From: Molanna angustata
Taxonomy: Eukaryota > Arthropoda > Insecta > Trichoptera > Molannidae
DNA: 64,000 bases
Assembly (NCBI GenBank): GCA_963576475.1
Contig: OY754970.1
Span: forward strand, 41,500,647 to 41,564,646
Reading direction: 5' to 3'
Shown here: one piece after another, positions 1 to 11,469 of the stretch
How positions within the stretch are numbered: the stretch's first letter is position 1
Layout: each line of letters starts with the position of its first letter
Notes under the pieces: model-generated
What the model was told of the DNA's origin: nothing
The model's database searches: none
Seen by the model: only the letters and a program-made list of their open reading frames with translations
Program-made: the position numbers and the translations under genes

Positions 1-1
1 G

Positions 2-1378
2 GTCATCCACCCAATTCCCAAAAAAGGTGATCGCTCCAACCCATCTAACTACCGACCCATCGCTATTACTTCTGTACTCTCCAAAATAATGGAAAGGGTA
101 CTAAACACCAAGTTGATCACATACCTCGAAGCAAACAAAATTTTAAGCGACCGCCAATATGGATTTCGTGGAAATCGATCTTGTGGCGATCTACTCGCGT
201 ATGTGACATCCGTTTGGGGTCGAGTTATGGAACGCTTTGGAGAAGCTCAAACTGTCGCCCTTGACATCTCTAAAGCTTTCGACCGGGTTTGGCACCGAGG
301 TCTCTTAATGAAACTCCCTTCTTATGGACTACCCCAGTCTCTGTGTACTTGGATTGCGAATTTTTTAAAAGATCGCGAAGTCATAACTGTAGTGGACGGT
401 TGCTCTTCTTCTCCCCATTCCATTAATGCGGGAGTCCCTCAAGGGTCCATTCTATCTCCAACCCTATTCCTCCTACATATCAATGACTTGCTCTTACGCG
501 CCCCCATCCACTGTTACGCTGATGACAGCACAGTCCATGACAATTTCTCTTTTGACAAACCTCCTAAACAGAGTGAATTATCAGAAGCCCGGAAAGACCT
601 TCATCAAAAAATAAATAGCTACCTCCACTCAATCAATACCTGGGGTGAAAGTAATCTTGTTTCATTTAACGTCTCAAAAACCCAAGCCTGTCTAATTTCT
701 GCGAAGAGAAACCCCAATGAATTGCAAGTGTCTTTCAACGGAAGCACCCTACCTAACAGCAGCTCTATCGACCTGCTTGGAGTATCTATAACGAACCAAT
801 TACACTACAAGGGCTCCATCGAAGCTAAGGTGAAACTCGCCTCCAAAAAATTGAGCGTACTATATAGAGCGCGCAGATATTTTACTAAGACCCAGATCTG
901 TATACTCTACAAAGCGCAAATACGCCCAATTATTGAATATGGCAGTCACCTCTGGAGTGGCGCCCCCCAATACCTACTGAATACCCTCGACGCTGTCCAA
1001 AGGCGTGCTATACGTCTGATTGATGATCCATCACTGACTGATGGATTGCAATCACTAGAACACAGACGCAGAGTCGGTATTTTAAGTTTATTCTATAGAT
1101 ACTACCACGGGAATTGCTCAGAAGAACTTGCATCTTTGGTCCCTCCTCCACCCACTCGCAACAGAGTCACTCGCTTCACTCAATCTCAGCATCCATTCAC
1201 AGTGGACCTTCAACATATACGAACAAGTCGCTTCTCGAACTCCTTTATTAACACAGCAGCCCGACTGTGGAACGATCTTCCGAATTCTGTGTTTCCACCT
1301 TCGTACAACCCGGGTCTTTTTAAAATCCGAATTAATAAACTCTTTTCTAGATTGCAAACCCCTCCCAACGCTACGTAG
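2..1378 (+). CDS. Non-LTR retrotransposon reverse transcriptase, 3' part, 5' end outside window
   Basis: The frame is open from base 2, so the first visible ATG (89) is internal and the protein starts upstream of the window. About 458 codons are visible. The RT domain is clear: 'NYRPIAI' early, motif A 'ALDISKAFDRV', motif B 'GVPQGSILSP', catalytic 'YADD' at about residues 172-175, then a thumb and C-terminal region with 'RPIIEYGSHLWSG' and 'AARLWNDLP', typical of Jockey/CR1-like LINEs. In such elements this enzyme copies the RNA into a nicked chromosomal site (target-primed reverse transcription). No frameshift or premature stop is seen, so the copy is young or nearly intact in this part. 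The endonuclease and ORF1 would lie to the left. The exact clade is not settled by eye. Confidence 0.9.
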   Translation, partial: VIHPIPKKGDRSNPSNYRPIAITSVLSKIMERVLNTKLITYLEANKILSDRQYGFRGNRSCGDLLAYVTSVWGRVMERFGEAQTVALDISKAFDRVWHRGLLMKLPSYGLPQSLCTWIANFLKDREVITVVDGCSSSPHSINAGVPQGSILSPTLFLLHINDLLLRAPIHCYADDSTVHDNFSFDKPPKQSELSEARKDLHQKINSYLHSINTWGESNLVSFNVSKTQACLISAKRNPNELQVSFNGSTLPNSSSIDLLGVSITNQLHYKGSIEAKVKLASKKLSVLYRARRYFTKTQICILYKAQIRPIIEYGSHLWSGAPQYLLNTLDAVQRRAIRLIDDPSLTDGLQSLEHRRRVGILSLFYRYYHGNCSEELASLVPPPPTRNRVTRFTQSQHPFTVDLQHIRTSRFSNSFINTAARLWNDLPNSVFPPSYNPGLFKIRINKLFSRLQTPPNAT

Positions 1379-1464
1379 TGCGCTTCCTCGGAAGAGTAAA
1401 ATGGACCCAAATCCTAATAGCTGGCGTCCCCTACGTAGACATGTTAAAAAAAAAAAAAAAAAAA
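1379..1464 (+). mobile_element. 3' UTR and poly(A) tail of the first LINE
   Basis: A short 3' UTR of about 67 bases follows the RT stop codon and runs into 19 consecutive A residues (1446-1464). This is the expected 3' terminus of a poly(A)-type LINE and sets the right edge of the insertion. The target-site duplication cannot be checked because the 5' end is outside the window. Confidence 0.75.
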
Positions 1465-2234
1465 TAATTTACAAGTGTATTATGGTAATAATAATAATTG
1501 AGTGTTATTGTTTGTAGTACTAAATTGTTATTAAAATGATTAGTAAATCGGCAAATCGGCCAGCGCCATAAAAAAAAAACAAGATCACTACAAGGGCGAT
1601 GTAGCTTATTTGTTGGCTCTACGAAACAAGGCAGTCTTAAGAAGTCTACCGAAGGTAACTATGCTCTGAGCTCCACGTATGTCAAGAGGCAATTTATTCC
1701 ATTTTAAAGGCCCGTTTATAATGTCTATTTAAAAATAGTATTTGAAATCTGGAAATTCAATTATTTGGTCCGTACTTCCGGTGTTCAAAACGCTTTAAAA
1801 ATAATGATTTACTTGAACTAACCGAAATTGAATATCTCCCACGAGCGTTATGAGTCGTTTGTTAAAATAATTAATTAAAGTCTTCGTCCCCAGTCATTCA
1901 TAATATTTTCAACAAACACATACATTTCTCCCAACTAACTATGTATTTACTATGTTACATACATTAGTTATATTATATCTAACTATCGTACAACGCAATG
2001 ATTTATCACATTCATGTTATTCAACAACACGATTAATTTCAACACATCGCTGGATGTTCAACTAACAAAACATAAGTATAGGTACCTACTTTGACATTAT
2101 GTTAGGATTTTAGGCTAGGTACCTGATTAATGCATTTTGACAGAGAATCTGCAAATACCAAATTAAATCTTGTACCCATAATATATTTCAAAAAAACATC
2201 AAAATAAATAAACATTTCATCAATATATTTTTAA
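1465..2234. other. AT-rich stretch without recognised feature
   Basis: No open frame of useful length, RNA gene or repeat shared with other parts of the window was seen. It includes the 'taggtacctac' type motif common in moth-like DNA (around 2080 and 2117). Confidence 0.4.
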
Positions 2235-3243
2235 ATACTAGTTGCATGTAACACATGAGATCCAACTGCCGATAGTGATAGTATGTACAGTTGAAGAATA
2301 AGTACCAAACTATAAACCCATAAATACAAATTATTTAATATTTTAAGATATTTGGTTTTCTATACAACACATGTACCTAGGTACATATGTATGTCAAGAT
2401 AGGATAGTATGGAGGTCAGTCCTTTGATCCTACCCAGAATGTGAAAACAGCATGATGGTATGTATGTATGTTTGGAGATTAGTATCAAATTATTAAGTCT
2501 TCTTAGATATTGTGAGTAGGCTACTTCCATACAAATTGTATGAAGCAATGTCGTCACTAAATTCAATTTTTATAAAAATTGTTAAAAAAAATTTGAGATG
2601 TGCTTATACAATGTTAATATTTTTTATAGAAAATTAAATTTTCTAGTTGGGGTTTTTCGGCTTTTTTCGATATTTTAAAAAAAATTGGAAATATAGGCAG
2701 TTAAACTCATAAATTTATCATAAAAAAAATATTTTTCTTTATAAAAAATGTTTGAGAAACCCTGGAATTTTTTTGAAAAAATAAAATTGAGATTTTGTAT
2801 TTGTCTATGTTTATACTAATTTTCAGCATTCTAGCTTTTATGGTTTCTGAGATATATGGAAAAATAAATCAAAATTTCAAAAGTTAATAACCCCTGACTG
2901 AAACAAAAATTCACAATTCTGAGTATAAAAGTTTTGTAGGCTTGTAATTTTTCATATATTTTAAAATTTTGGGCTCTGTAAATTAAGCGGATCAAAAGTT
3001 ATAAGGGGGGGGGGGACAGACAGACACACACACAGATACACAAAACTCACATAAAATGTTCTACTCCGAATTATGAGTAAATCCATGTATCGGAACATAT
3101 ATGCTGCGAGGCCTCTAGTTGGTGTTATTAGCTTGCAAAAAGTCCACTACACCATACAAAATTTTCCTTCGTACACGCATCTTGGCTTAATAATGTCGAT
3201 TCATTAAGAGAATTGAATTCTCATGAACGAATCGACAGTTGGA
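2235..3243 (+). repeat. Interspersed repeat R-D, long copy
   Basis: This block is repeated in inverted orientation at 33594-34148. Shared parts are the left end ('actagttgcatgtaacac'), about 190 bp after it, and the right 320 bp with a G-run, a CA-rich microsatellite and a 42-bp near-palindrome at the right edge (3195-3236). The middle (about 2430-2920) is present only here. No coding potential is seen. A terminal hairpin could suggest a Helitron-like or other nonautonomous DNA element, but the ends are not diagnostic, so the class is open. Confidence 0.75.
3195..3236. repeat. 42-bp near-perfect palindrome at the R-D right end
   Basis: The sequence begins gtcgattc and ends gaatcgac, with arms of about 20 bases and 'gaattgaattc' near the centre. 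The copy at 33601-33642 is its exact reverse complement over all 42 bases, while the flanks have diverged. It would form a strong hairpin in single-stranded DNA or RNA. Confidence 0.8.
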
Positions 3244-6200
3244 TTAAGATCTACCTACATATATTTAACTTATTAACACACCCCATAACAATTAATAAAA
3301 ATTTTACACTGACCAGTGGATATCGGTCATTATTTTCATTAAGTATCTTTTAATTATTTACCAAAAATATCTTTTTGTTCTGTTTAATATTTCATATATG
3401 AAAATACTATAAGCGTTATTTCGTTTCCTTTACAATAAAATATAACGGAATACTAATCAGGTCATTGAAACAATTTCTTTTCTAGGATTCATAGTATCCT
3501 TTTTTTTAAATATTTAATATGATCCATGAAGAAAAGAGAATAGAATGGATACAAAAGAATTGAGCTCTATAGAAATGCATTCAGGGATTGTCATACATTG
3601 AAGAAGAAAAACATAAAATTAGTTATATTTTTTAATTTCTTTATTATGACTTGTAGTAGATTTGAAAATATATGCAGATTACTTTAGTATTTAAATATTG
3701 AATTCACTGTAGAATTCTGAAAGAGTAAATTATTCTATTATTGTTGAAAAACGTACAAAATGAGTTATGAAATAAATCATTCGGTTGTAAAAAAAACTTT
3801 AGAAGAAAAATTTGTCAATTCCTTTTTAATGAAGCGGTTTAGGTAACATTTTTTTATTTTTTACTATAAGAAGATAGAAAAAAAACAGAAGCGTCTGTGA
3901 ATTTTGTCGGGGTGGGTGCAATAGCTAATCAAGATGGACACGACCTTCAGGAATGAAGAGCATAACGAGGAAGAAAAAGTAAATATGATATATTATGTAC
4001 CAAAGTATTATAAGACTTGTCCATGTCTATGGATTATTGTATCGTGTCACATTTCAGGGAGCACTCATTCAACACACATTATCTTCACCTTACTTATTTC
4101 TTTGTCATAAATTTTCCCTTGTTTCACGGTCCGCTTCCCTCACAAACAAATTCTAAATTTGTACACCAGAGAGACATTGCTCCACTGCTAACTCTCAACT
4201 GGCGCACATTGACTTAGATTCTTACTTAACATTTCATACTTCAGTCACACATTATTGGTACAACGCGCAACGTAGGTTTGGATATTCCAAAAACAAAATT
4301 TGGAGATATGTAATATTAGAAATTCAATCAATGATAGTAGATAATATCTACTTATAAGTTTGTGATAAGTTTTCGATATTTAATTATTATCCCCAAAATG
4401 AAAACTTTGGAAGCTTGAATAGAATAAATACACCCATAGTCAAAGATTAACTGTTAAGGTATTTACATTTTCTTATTAAAAAAAGAGGTAGCAAACTCTA
4501 CGCAAACAGGCCCTAGTGGCCTTCAACCATTCTTATAAGAATAAGGTAATTAGAAAAAGTGAATCACAATGATGATTCTAAAAATTCTTCTGGGGATAGA
4601 ATCCAGAAAGACGATGCAAAAACTAAACAATTCACCAATTTGCTGCAACGGTGCGAAAAACTAAAAATTGCTATTGCTAAACACAAAATATGTACATAAA
4701 AGATGGATTATCTTAGTTGATATTATGTTCAAAACGCCCTACAAAAATGGTACATTTAAACGAATCCCTACAATATCACCAAGAAAGAGCACGCACGACA
4801 GAATACATAAAGTGAGAAAGAGATCATACAATAACAGATACGTACTGCAGAGATATTTTCTCTTTTACTCCATTGCAATCACATTATAATGATTATCTTT
4901 TACACCAATTAGTGACTGTGAAAGAGACTAACTTATATTAAGTTACAGCTCTGTGAAAAAACTAATATAACAACAGAATCCCTCTGTATAGCTACAAGCG
5001 AATATGACTTGACTACTCTATCGTTTACTCAATAATAAGAATAATAAATATCGAAAAATGTATACAAATATAGTAATTATTGAATAAATATGCAGCACAG
5101 AATGATATATCTGGTCGTTCCTTCACAATTCTAGTGTAACATTTGCATCTTTTCATCACACAAGATGATATTTTAACTACGACAATACATTCGAATACTA
5201 CAACATCTTGTGTGTAACTAAAGTGCAGTATGAATTAAGTGAAGTAAACTTTGTGCTAACTTTTTTAAAAAATATTATTGAGTTAAAGTTTATATTCGAT
5301 TCTTATCGTGTCGGTCAACACATCTAAATTCCCATCCGCTCCCAGAAAGCCACAATCTCATATCTCTTTTGTGGCGTCCTCTATGTGAGCTCTCTCGATA
5401 AAAATCTCCAAAGTACACAATATTTTAATATTCCTAAAAACGGTAATATATTAATTCTTATAAATAAATCTTAAACGTAACATTCACAGATCCCAATCGG
5501 TGGATTGTTAAATATGAAGCGCTGTAGACGAGCAGTCTCGGAATAATTTCTCACACCTTTGTAAAAATCTTCACTCCCCCCTCGGGTTGTTCACAATTCA
5601 GAATTAAATCTTAAAGCGTGCGCGAAACCGATTATGTCTGAAAGATGCGCCTGGGGAATCTGTATTTATTTACATCCCTATCCGAGAGAGTGGGTAGGTA
5701 CCTACCCACATTACATAGTCGGGGATCAAAAGCGGTGCCTCAGAAAAGAGTTCAAATGGAGCGATTCAATTTGGAATAATGATTGGATTATCTCCTCCCC
5801 TCCCTTCGCCTACTTTGACTCCACGGTGTAGAGATAAGGTATCTTGGATTCTATCAGTCCATTTGGGAGATTGATTTCAGAATGAATATAATTATTACGC
5901 TCAATTTGTTTCCAACTAAATACCAATTTTCTTTGACAAGTGATAAAGACTACAAACATTTAGAATTTTGCGGTTTACGTTAAATTACTTTGATTTAACA
6001 GGTTTTGAATTTATATTTACCCTAGTGACATTTTTACGCCAAACTATGCGTCTTAATAATTAAAATTATATAAATATAAATAAATAATTAAAATTAGATA
6101 AAAATAGATAAAATTGGGTAAAAATTGCCATATGACAATTAACCTGTCTTTGTGCACTTACATACTGTACAATGATAATAAGTAAATAAAAAAATCCATC

Positions 6201-7100
6201 TCGAATATAAATCATCTAGCATGTTTGTAAGTAATCAAGTCAGAGAACTAAAAGTATGACATACTTTGGATATTTTTTTTGGTCTTTCAATTATTTTTCG
6301 TATCGATGACTTACTGAATCGTCGATTATAAATTACACGAATCATTTCATACATAGGATTTTTCTATCCCTGATTAATTTATCTACCAAGCCCCACGTTG
6401 GGGCGCCAGTTTATTTTGTGTCGTTTTAAAAACATTCAATATGCGTAGGTAGCCTTAGTTTGGTTTCCGTCGTATAATTTAGTGTCCCTGATATTTTAGC
6501 TAATTATCCCTTTTCATCCATACATACATATATACAACTTTTTAGAGGTATTTGCTTTGGACAAAATGTTTCAGAGCTACAAAGTACAAGTTTTAATAGT
6601 TTGTACCCAAATACTTACTTAGAACTTATGGTTACTAAAGAAAGGTTTGAAAGGGTTGTTATTTGTGTAGTTTTATTGAATACTTACTCGAACAAGAAAA
6701 CATAACGATTAACATTATATTATTCTAGATACAAATTAATATAGTCACAGTTAATTACTGATGAAATAATAGGCTTATATTTTTTTAAGTAAAGGTTCAC
6801 AACAATTTTTTACTTGTGTATATTATAGATACATTTAGAAACCAGTATTACATTATAAAACAATGCAGATAAAATTTTTAAATAATGTAATGATATATTC
6901 AAGCAGGATTGCTTTGAAAAAATACTTATTCAAACTGAGAGGCAATAAATTGTAAACAATTAAAAGTACATATATAATGGCATTCCGTCACAGGCATTGG
7001 CCTAGTGGAGTTTTGTATCCCAAAATCATTAGTGGAATACTCCATACTTGAACAATTATTATAATTTTGCTTTTTTCTTATATTTTGTACTAGCTTTTAT
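3244..7100. other. Long AT-rich stretch without supported gene
   Basis: Only short chance frames (about 60-75 codons) are present and none resembles a known domain. No tRNA-like boxes or tandem arrays were recognised. The segment 5560-5830 is less AT-rich than its surroundings, but its 65-codon frame shows no motif. Confidence 0.4.
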
Positions 7101-7246
7101 GTCCCGCCGTTGGCCAAGAATGTAAAATTGTGAAAGAAAAAGCAATCGTTTTTATAATATTGTCACCCAATTATTTTGCAATATCAGACTATGAAAAGTG
7201 GTTTGAAATTTGATTGAGTTTAAGTATTGTAAAATGTTCAAGTGAT

Positions 7247-7845
7247 GGCCACAACCCATTCTTTTTTATATATTATACAATTTCTGCTCGCATGGACTAT
7301 GCGTAATGGTTTTAAATATGACTGTTTATCAACGTTGTAAAGAGATTGGTTTGGCCACAACCCCTATTTTTAAATATTATCATCGAAAACAAATTGTAAT
7401 GTGTACCTATTGAAAATTTAGTAATTTTCGATGTTGGGATGTGGTTAAAATTTGATTAAACAAACGTAGGTACTGAAAAGATCTAGTATTGGTCACATCC
7501 CATTCGTTTTTATATTTTTTCATCAAGTGTGCATTATATTTTTGCTCAATTTGACTGAAAGTCTTCATTAACGAAAAGAAGAAGACTTGAACTATAGTAA
7601 ATAGTTTTTAATTTGAATATAAATGTTGTGAAGAGTTCAGTAATGGCCACAACCCCCATTCTTTAAATATTAGGTGTTGAAAATTATTCAAAATAGGATG
7701 ATATAAATGGTTTAAATTTAATTAAACAAAAGTATTGAAAAGATTCTAGTGCAGGTTATATCGTCACATCCCATATCCCATTCATTTCATATGTATTTTC
7801 ATCAAGTGTGCATATCGTTAATAATATTTCTGCACAATAGACTAT
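7247..7845 (+). repeat. Tandem array T0, dimeric ~275-bp period
   Basis: Units begin with 'ggccacaaccc' (7247, 7354, 7645) or the variant 'gtcacatccc' (7491, 7763) and continue with 'attctttt' and AT-rich sequence. After the first unit the two variants alternate, giving a dimer of about 270-275 bp repeated nearly twice. Shared internal blocks include 'ttaaacaaa' and 'gaaaagat-ctagt'. No coding potential is seen. Confidence 0.65.
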
Positions 7846-8330
7846 TAGACTTAAAACTAACCCAAAAGACTAAATAAAAAAGAGAAAAATAAGTATAAGA
7901 CTATAAGAAATAGTTTGTATAAAAAACTATTCCAATGGTCTACATAAAATAAGTAAAAATACATATACCTAATAGAAGAATTAGACTATTGGAAATAGAT
8001 TGTATAAAAGCTCACCCAAAGGTCTACAAAAAAGAAGAAGAAGAATATTTAGACTATTGGAAATAGTTTGTATAAATACTGACCAAAAGGTCTACATAAA
8101 AGAAAATGAATAAGACTATTGGAAATAGTTTGTATTAAAACTCTCCCAAAAGTCTACGTACTTAAATGAAGAAGAATAATAATTAGACTAAAGGAAATAA
8201 TTTTTATAAAAAAATGACCCAAATGTATACATAAAAGAAGAAGAAGATGAATTAGACAATAGGAAATAGTTTGTATAAAAACTGCCCTAAAGGTCTACAT
8301 AAAATTAAGAAAAAAAAGAATTAGACTCCA
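7842..8330 (+). repeat. Tandem array T1, ~62-85-bp unit with GAA-rich tail
   Basis: Six full units start at about 7908, 7983, 8051, 8113, 8187 and 8254 with 'agactattggaaatag', followed by 'tttgtataaaaact', 'ccaaaggtctacataaaa' and a GAAGAAGAA run; a degenerate unit precedes them. The unit end matches the 3' end of an RTE-type LINE remnant at 32382-32413 ('caaaggtctacat' then GAA repeats), so the array probably arose from a LINE tail. Confidence 0.7.
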
Positions 8331-8335
8331 GGACC

Positions 8336-8505
8336 CGCCGCTTCAGACCCTTCAGTACCTCCCGTCCCTTTAATCCCTCATTACGTCCCTTCCCATCAGG
8401 CCCTTCAGTACCTTCCGTCCCTTCAGGCAGTTTTATACCTCCCGTCCCTTCAGGCCCTTTAGTGCCTCCCTTCCCTTCATTACATCCCGTCCCATCAGTC
8501 GGTTA
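8336..8505 (+). repeat. Pyrimidine-rich minisatellite T2, ~30-bp unit
   Basis: Degenerate copies of 'cccttcagtacctcccgtc' with strong C/T strand bias sit exactly between arrays T1 and T3. No coding or regulatory signal was recognised. Confidence 0.65.
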
Positions 8506-8509
8506 AGAA

Positions 8510-9140
8510 AAGTTTAAATCCAGAAACCATCCTGGAAGAACCGCGAAGAGATGAAAGAACCTTCTTTTCCCAGGATGCTCTACTTAATAGGTAAAATGAC
8601 TAAATACACGAAGAAGAAGAAAAAAGTTTAAACCCAGATACCTGCGAAGAGATGGAAGGACAGTTGGACCTTCTTCTCCCAGGATTCTCCAACTTCATAG
8701 GTAAAATGACCAAAAATACACGATGAAGAAGAAGAAGAAGAAATAAGTTTAAATCCAGATACCTGCGAAGAGATGGAAGGAAAATTGGACATTCTTCTCC
8801 CAGGTTAGTCCACCTTCAAAGGTAAAATGACCAAATAGACGATGAAGAAGAAGAAGAAAAAAGTTTAAATCCAGAAACCTGCGAAGAGATGGAAGGAAAA
8901 TTGGACCTTCATCTCCCAGGATAGTTCATCTTCATAGGTAAGATGACCAAGTACACGTTGAAGAAAAAAGTTTATATGCAGAACCCGTCCTGGAAGACCT
9001 GTGAAGAGATGGAGGGACAGTCGGACCTTCTTTTCCCAGGATACTCCCCCTTCATAGGTAAAACGACCAAATACACGAAGAAGAAGAAGAATAAGAAAAA
9101 AGTTTAAATCCAAAAACCATCCTGGGCATACGCTCGACAA
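8510..9140 (+). repeat. Tandem array T3, ~115-130-bp unit derived from a LINE C-terminus
   Basis: Five full units plus a partial one start near 8510, 8625, 8745, 8860, 8966 and 9098 with 'aagtttaaatccaga'. Each carries 'ctgcgaagagatggaagg' and ends in GAA repeats. That core is the codons for 'AKRWKD', the C-terminus of an RTE-type LINE seen on the minus strand near 16630-16650, where 'cctggaaga-ctgcgaaga' also matches. The array is therefore an amplified LINE 3' end, not a gene; its frames are remnants. Confidence 0.75.
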
Positions 9141-10670
9141 TTCACCAAAGTTTCATTATAATCGGACAAACGGTTGATAAATAAATAAATAAAATAATTT
9201 TCCTATAGGAAATCAGTATAGGTATATTATTGTTGATTTGTAAGTAAATAGTATTAGGTAGGTACCTACCTACAACAACCTTCTAAATAAATTCGATTCC
9301 TAACAAATTTTATTTGAATATCACATTCTTTCTGTAGCCATGGAAACGATTCGAACACGTATGTAAGTAATATCGAATGGTTCGGATACATTTTTTGAAT
9401 ATGTAGGTACCTACATTGGTTTGTTCGATGCCATAAAAATGAAAATTGTCCGAAATATCAAATATTATATACAAATTATGCAATTTTATTATGCCCATAT
9501 CTTTACTAATAATTAACAGACTTTTACAATATACGTCTTAAAACTTGCTGTAATGTCTTGTGTTTCATTTTATTATTTCATATTTATATTTATTTCAAAG
9601 GTTTATTATTTTCAAGAACATATTCATTCGGTAGGAAAATGAAATATTGTATGAAAAGATATTAAAATGGCGGCATTTATGTACAAAACGCTTACTTTAA
9701 AAATAAGTTAAACATTATAATTATACAAAATATTCACCATGTTTTTCACTTAAACGCTAAGTTATACTTGAAAGTAAATTTTTTTCGTGTAAATACGTAC
9801 TTCTAACTTTTAAACTAACAGATATATGCGTGCAAAATGTACACTTTTTTGACAGATACGACTTGGAAAATTTTGTATGAAAAAAATAATTATTGAAATA
9901 TTTTTAAAATTCAGCATTTTTATCGCATTATTTTTAGCGTGACACTGCATCAGGTATACAGGTACACGTTCGCACATAAATTAGATTTTTAGATGCTCTT
10001 GGTTTTTCAGAAGGCGTGAGACAAACACACACACACACACATACACACACACATACACTAACATTTTGATTGCTTTATTACTTTAGATTTATTTACTAGT
10101 TAATGTTCACATTGTATTGGTTTTAATGAATAAACAAATCAATATTGTCTCTCAATGAGCATTATCCCTTATGAGCTAGGTAGATTAAACCGAACGCCAC
10201 TCTCTCCTGTCTTTGTAAATATTCTTCACCTCACTGAAATTTTTCATCACAAGAATTATTTTTACAATCACAAGAACATGGCTGTTAGTCGATGGATATT
10301 AAATTATCTAAATATTTTAGAGTAGTGGAATAAAAATATTTATTCAGTTTCATGAACTTCTCATAGCTAGCATATCCAGGGTATAACTATTATTATAAAA
10401 ATAACTATTATTATAAAATTTGAAAAAGTTAGTTGCAACAGCCTTTACATCACAACGGGGTTAAGTCTCAACTACAACCCCTTAACAAGCGTATTATTAA
10501 ATCTCCACAGAAGGGTTTTCCTCTTTTTTATTACTCTAATGGCTAATTTGAAACTGCAAGAGCGGAAGTTAAGAATTTTTACAAGCAAAACGGTTGGTAT
10601 ACTTATTGTACCACTAAATTATAAATAAATCAACTAGTTTTGTATTTTTAAATGTAACATACATGTCTAC
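9141..10670. other. AT-rich stretch with a CA microsatellite
   Basis: No gene is supported. It holds the palindromic 'taggtaggtacctacctac' motif (about 9255-9273) and an imperfect (CA)n run at about 10021-10059. The rest shows only short chance frames. Confidence 0.45.
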
Positions 10671-10675
10671 TTCAA

Positions 10676-10775
10676 CAATACCATCACGCCATTTCCCTAC
10701 TTGGGGTAAGCAGAGAGAAGCGAACGCCAGACTTCTCTCTCTTGATATACATTTCTCACGGTTTCTTGACAAACA
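10676..10775 (-). mobile_element. RTE-type LINE 3' end fragment
   Basis: On the minus strand this reads like 37380-37470: 'tgtatatcaagagagag', 'gtctggcgttcg', 'ctctctgcttaccccaa', then 'tagggaaatggcgtgatgg'. In the better copy these encode the last ORF residues ('VWRSALSAYPK') and the start of the ATGGT tail. Only about 100 bp remain. Confidence 0.65.
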
Positions 10776-11110
10776 TCTCTATTATTTCAAATTAAAAAAA
10801 AAAAACTAATGATGCTCATAATTCGCCACTATACCCATACGTTACCTCACCAATAACTTGGGTAGGGTGAGGCAGTAGCAAATTGGTTATAAAATCCGAA
10901 AACCGTGGTTTGTCAAAAAATATAATACGTACAGAAATATACATAAAACCGTCGATTGAAAATTAAGTGTTTGATTGAGTGGGAAAATATTTTTCATGGT
11001 CACCTAAATAAAAAACGAAGAACTTTTGCTAATCAACTTTAAATATTCGACATTTCCCGATTTTTTCTCAGGGTTTGCGTACTCTGAAAGTTCAAGGCTC
11101 GCTCCTGGAG
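10776..11110. other. AT-rich stretch without recognised feature
   Basis: A possible degenerate LINE tail ('cttgggtagggtgaggcag', about 10858-10876) is the only recognisable piece; nothing coding is seen. Confidence 0.35.
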
Positions 11111-11114
11111 TGAG

Positions 11115-11225
11115 AAAAATATGGATATCTTCTGTATACTGATACAGAAGATATATTATCCATGAACAGAATATTCTGTATTCTGTATATTCTGTTCATG
11201 GATATCTTCTGTATACGTATACAAG
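11115..11225. repeat. Nested inverted repeats around 'gatatcttctgtata'
   Basis: 'gatatcttctgtata' occurs twice in direct orientation (from about 11130 and 11201) and once inverted as 'gatacagaagatat' (from about 11141). Between them, 'tccatgaacagaatatt' is answered by 'aatattctgttcatgga'-like sequence. The segment can fold into overlapping hairpins. Confidence 0.55.
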
Positions 11226-11289
11226 ATTGTCTGCAGGAGCCACATTAGATTAATTCATTATTATGTCTTATTTATCATTCCTCCAGAAC

Positions 11290-11405
11290 GACTGTTTCTA
11301 CTTCTTCTTCTGGTGCCCTGTCAGTAACCCCCTACGTTGGCGATCACTCTGGCGAATCCCTCTCTATCCTGTGCTGTTTCTTCTGGTAAGGCAAAAAGAA
11401 GCAAG
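11290..11405 (-). mobile_element. Possible RTE-type LINE C-terminal remnant
   Basis: Read on the minus strand the segment gives 'AQDREGFARVIANV' followed shortly by a stop and an AGAAGAAGAAG run, resembling the ends of other RTE-type LINEs ('DREWR..' then GAA tail). Too short and divergent for a firm family call. Confidence 0.4.
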
Positions 11406-11469
11406 CCTTATTTTACAGAAAGTTAAAATACACATGCTTTCTTTCGTCTCCTATAAAATATAATTTACG

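Noticed and set aside
8865..9140. 91-codon minus-strand frame with leucine-rich sequence
   Set aside because: It is produced by the T3 tandem units read in reverse; the forward strand carries the LINE-derived codons.
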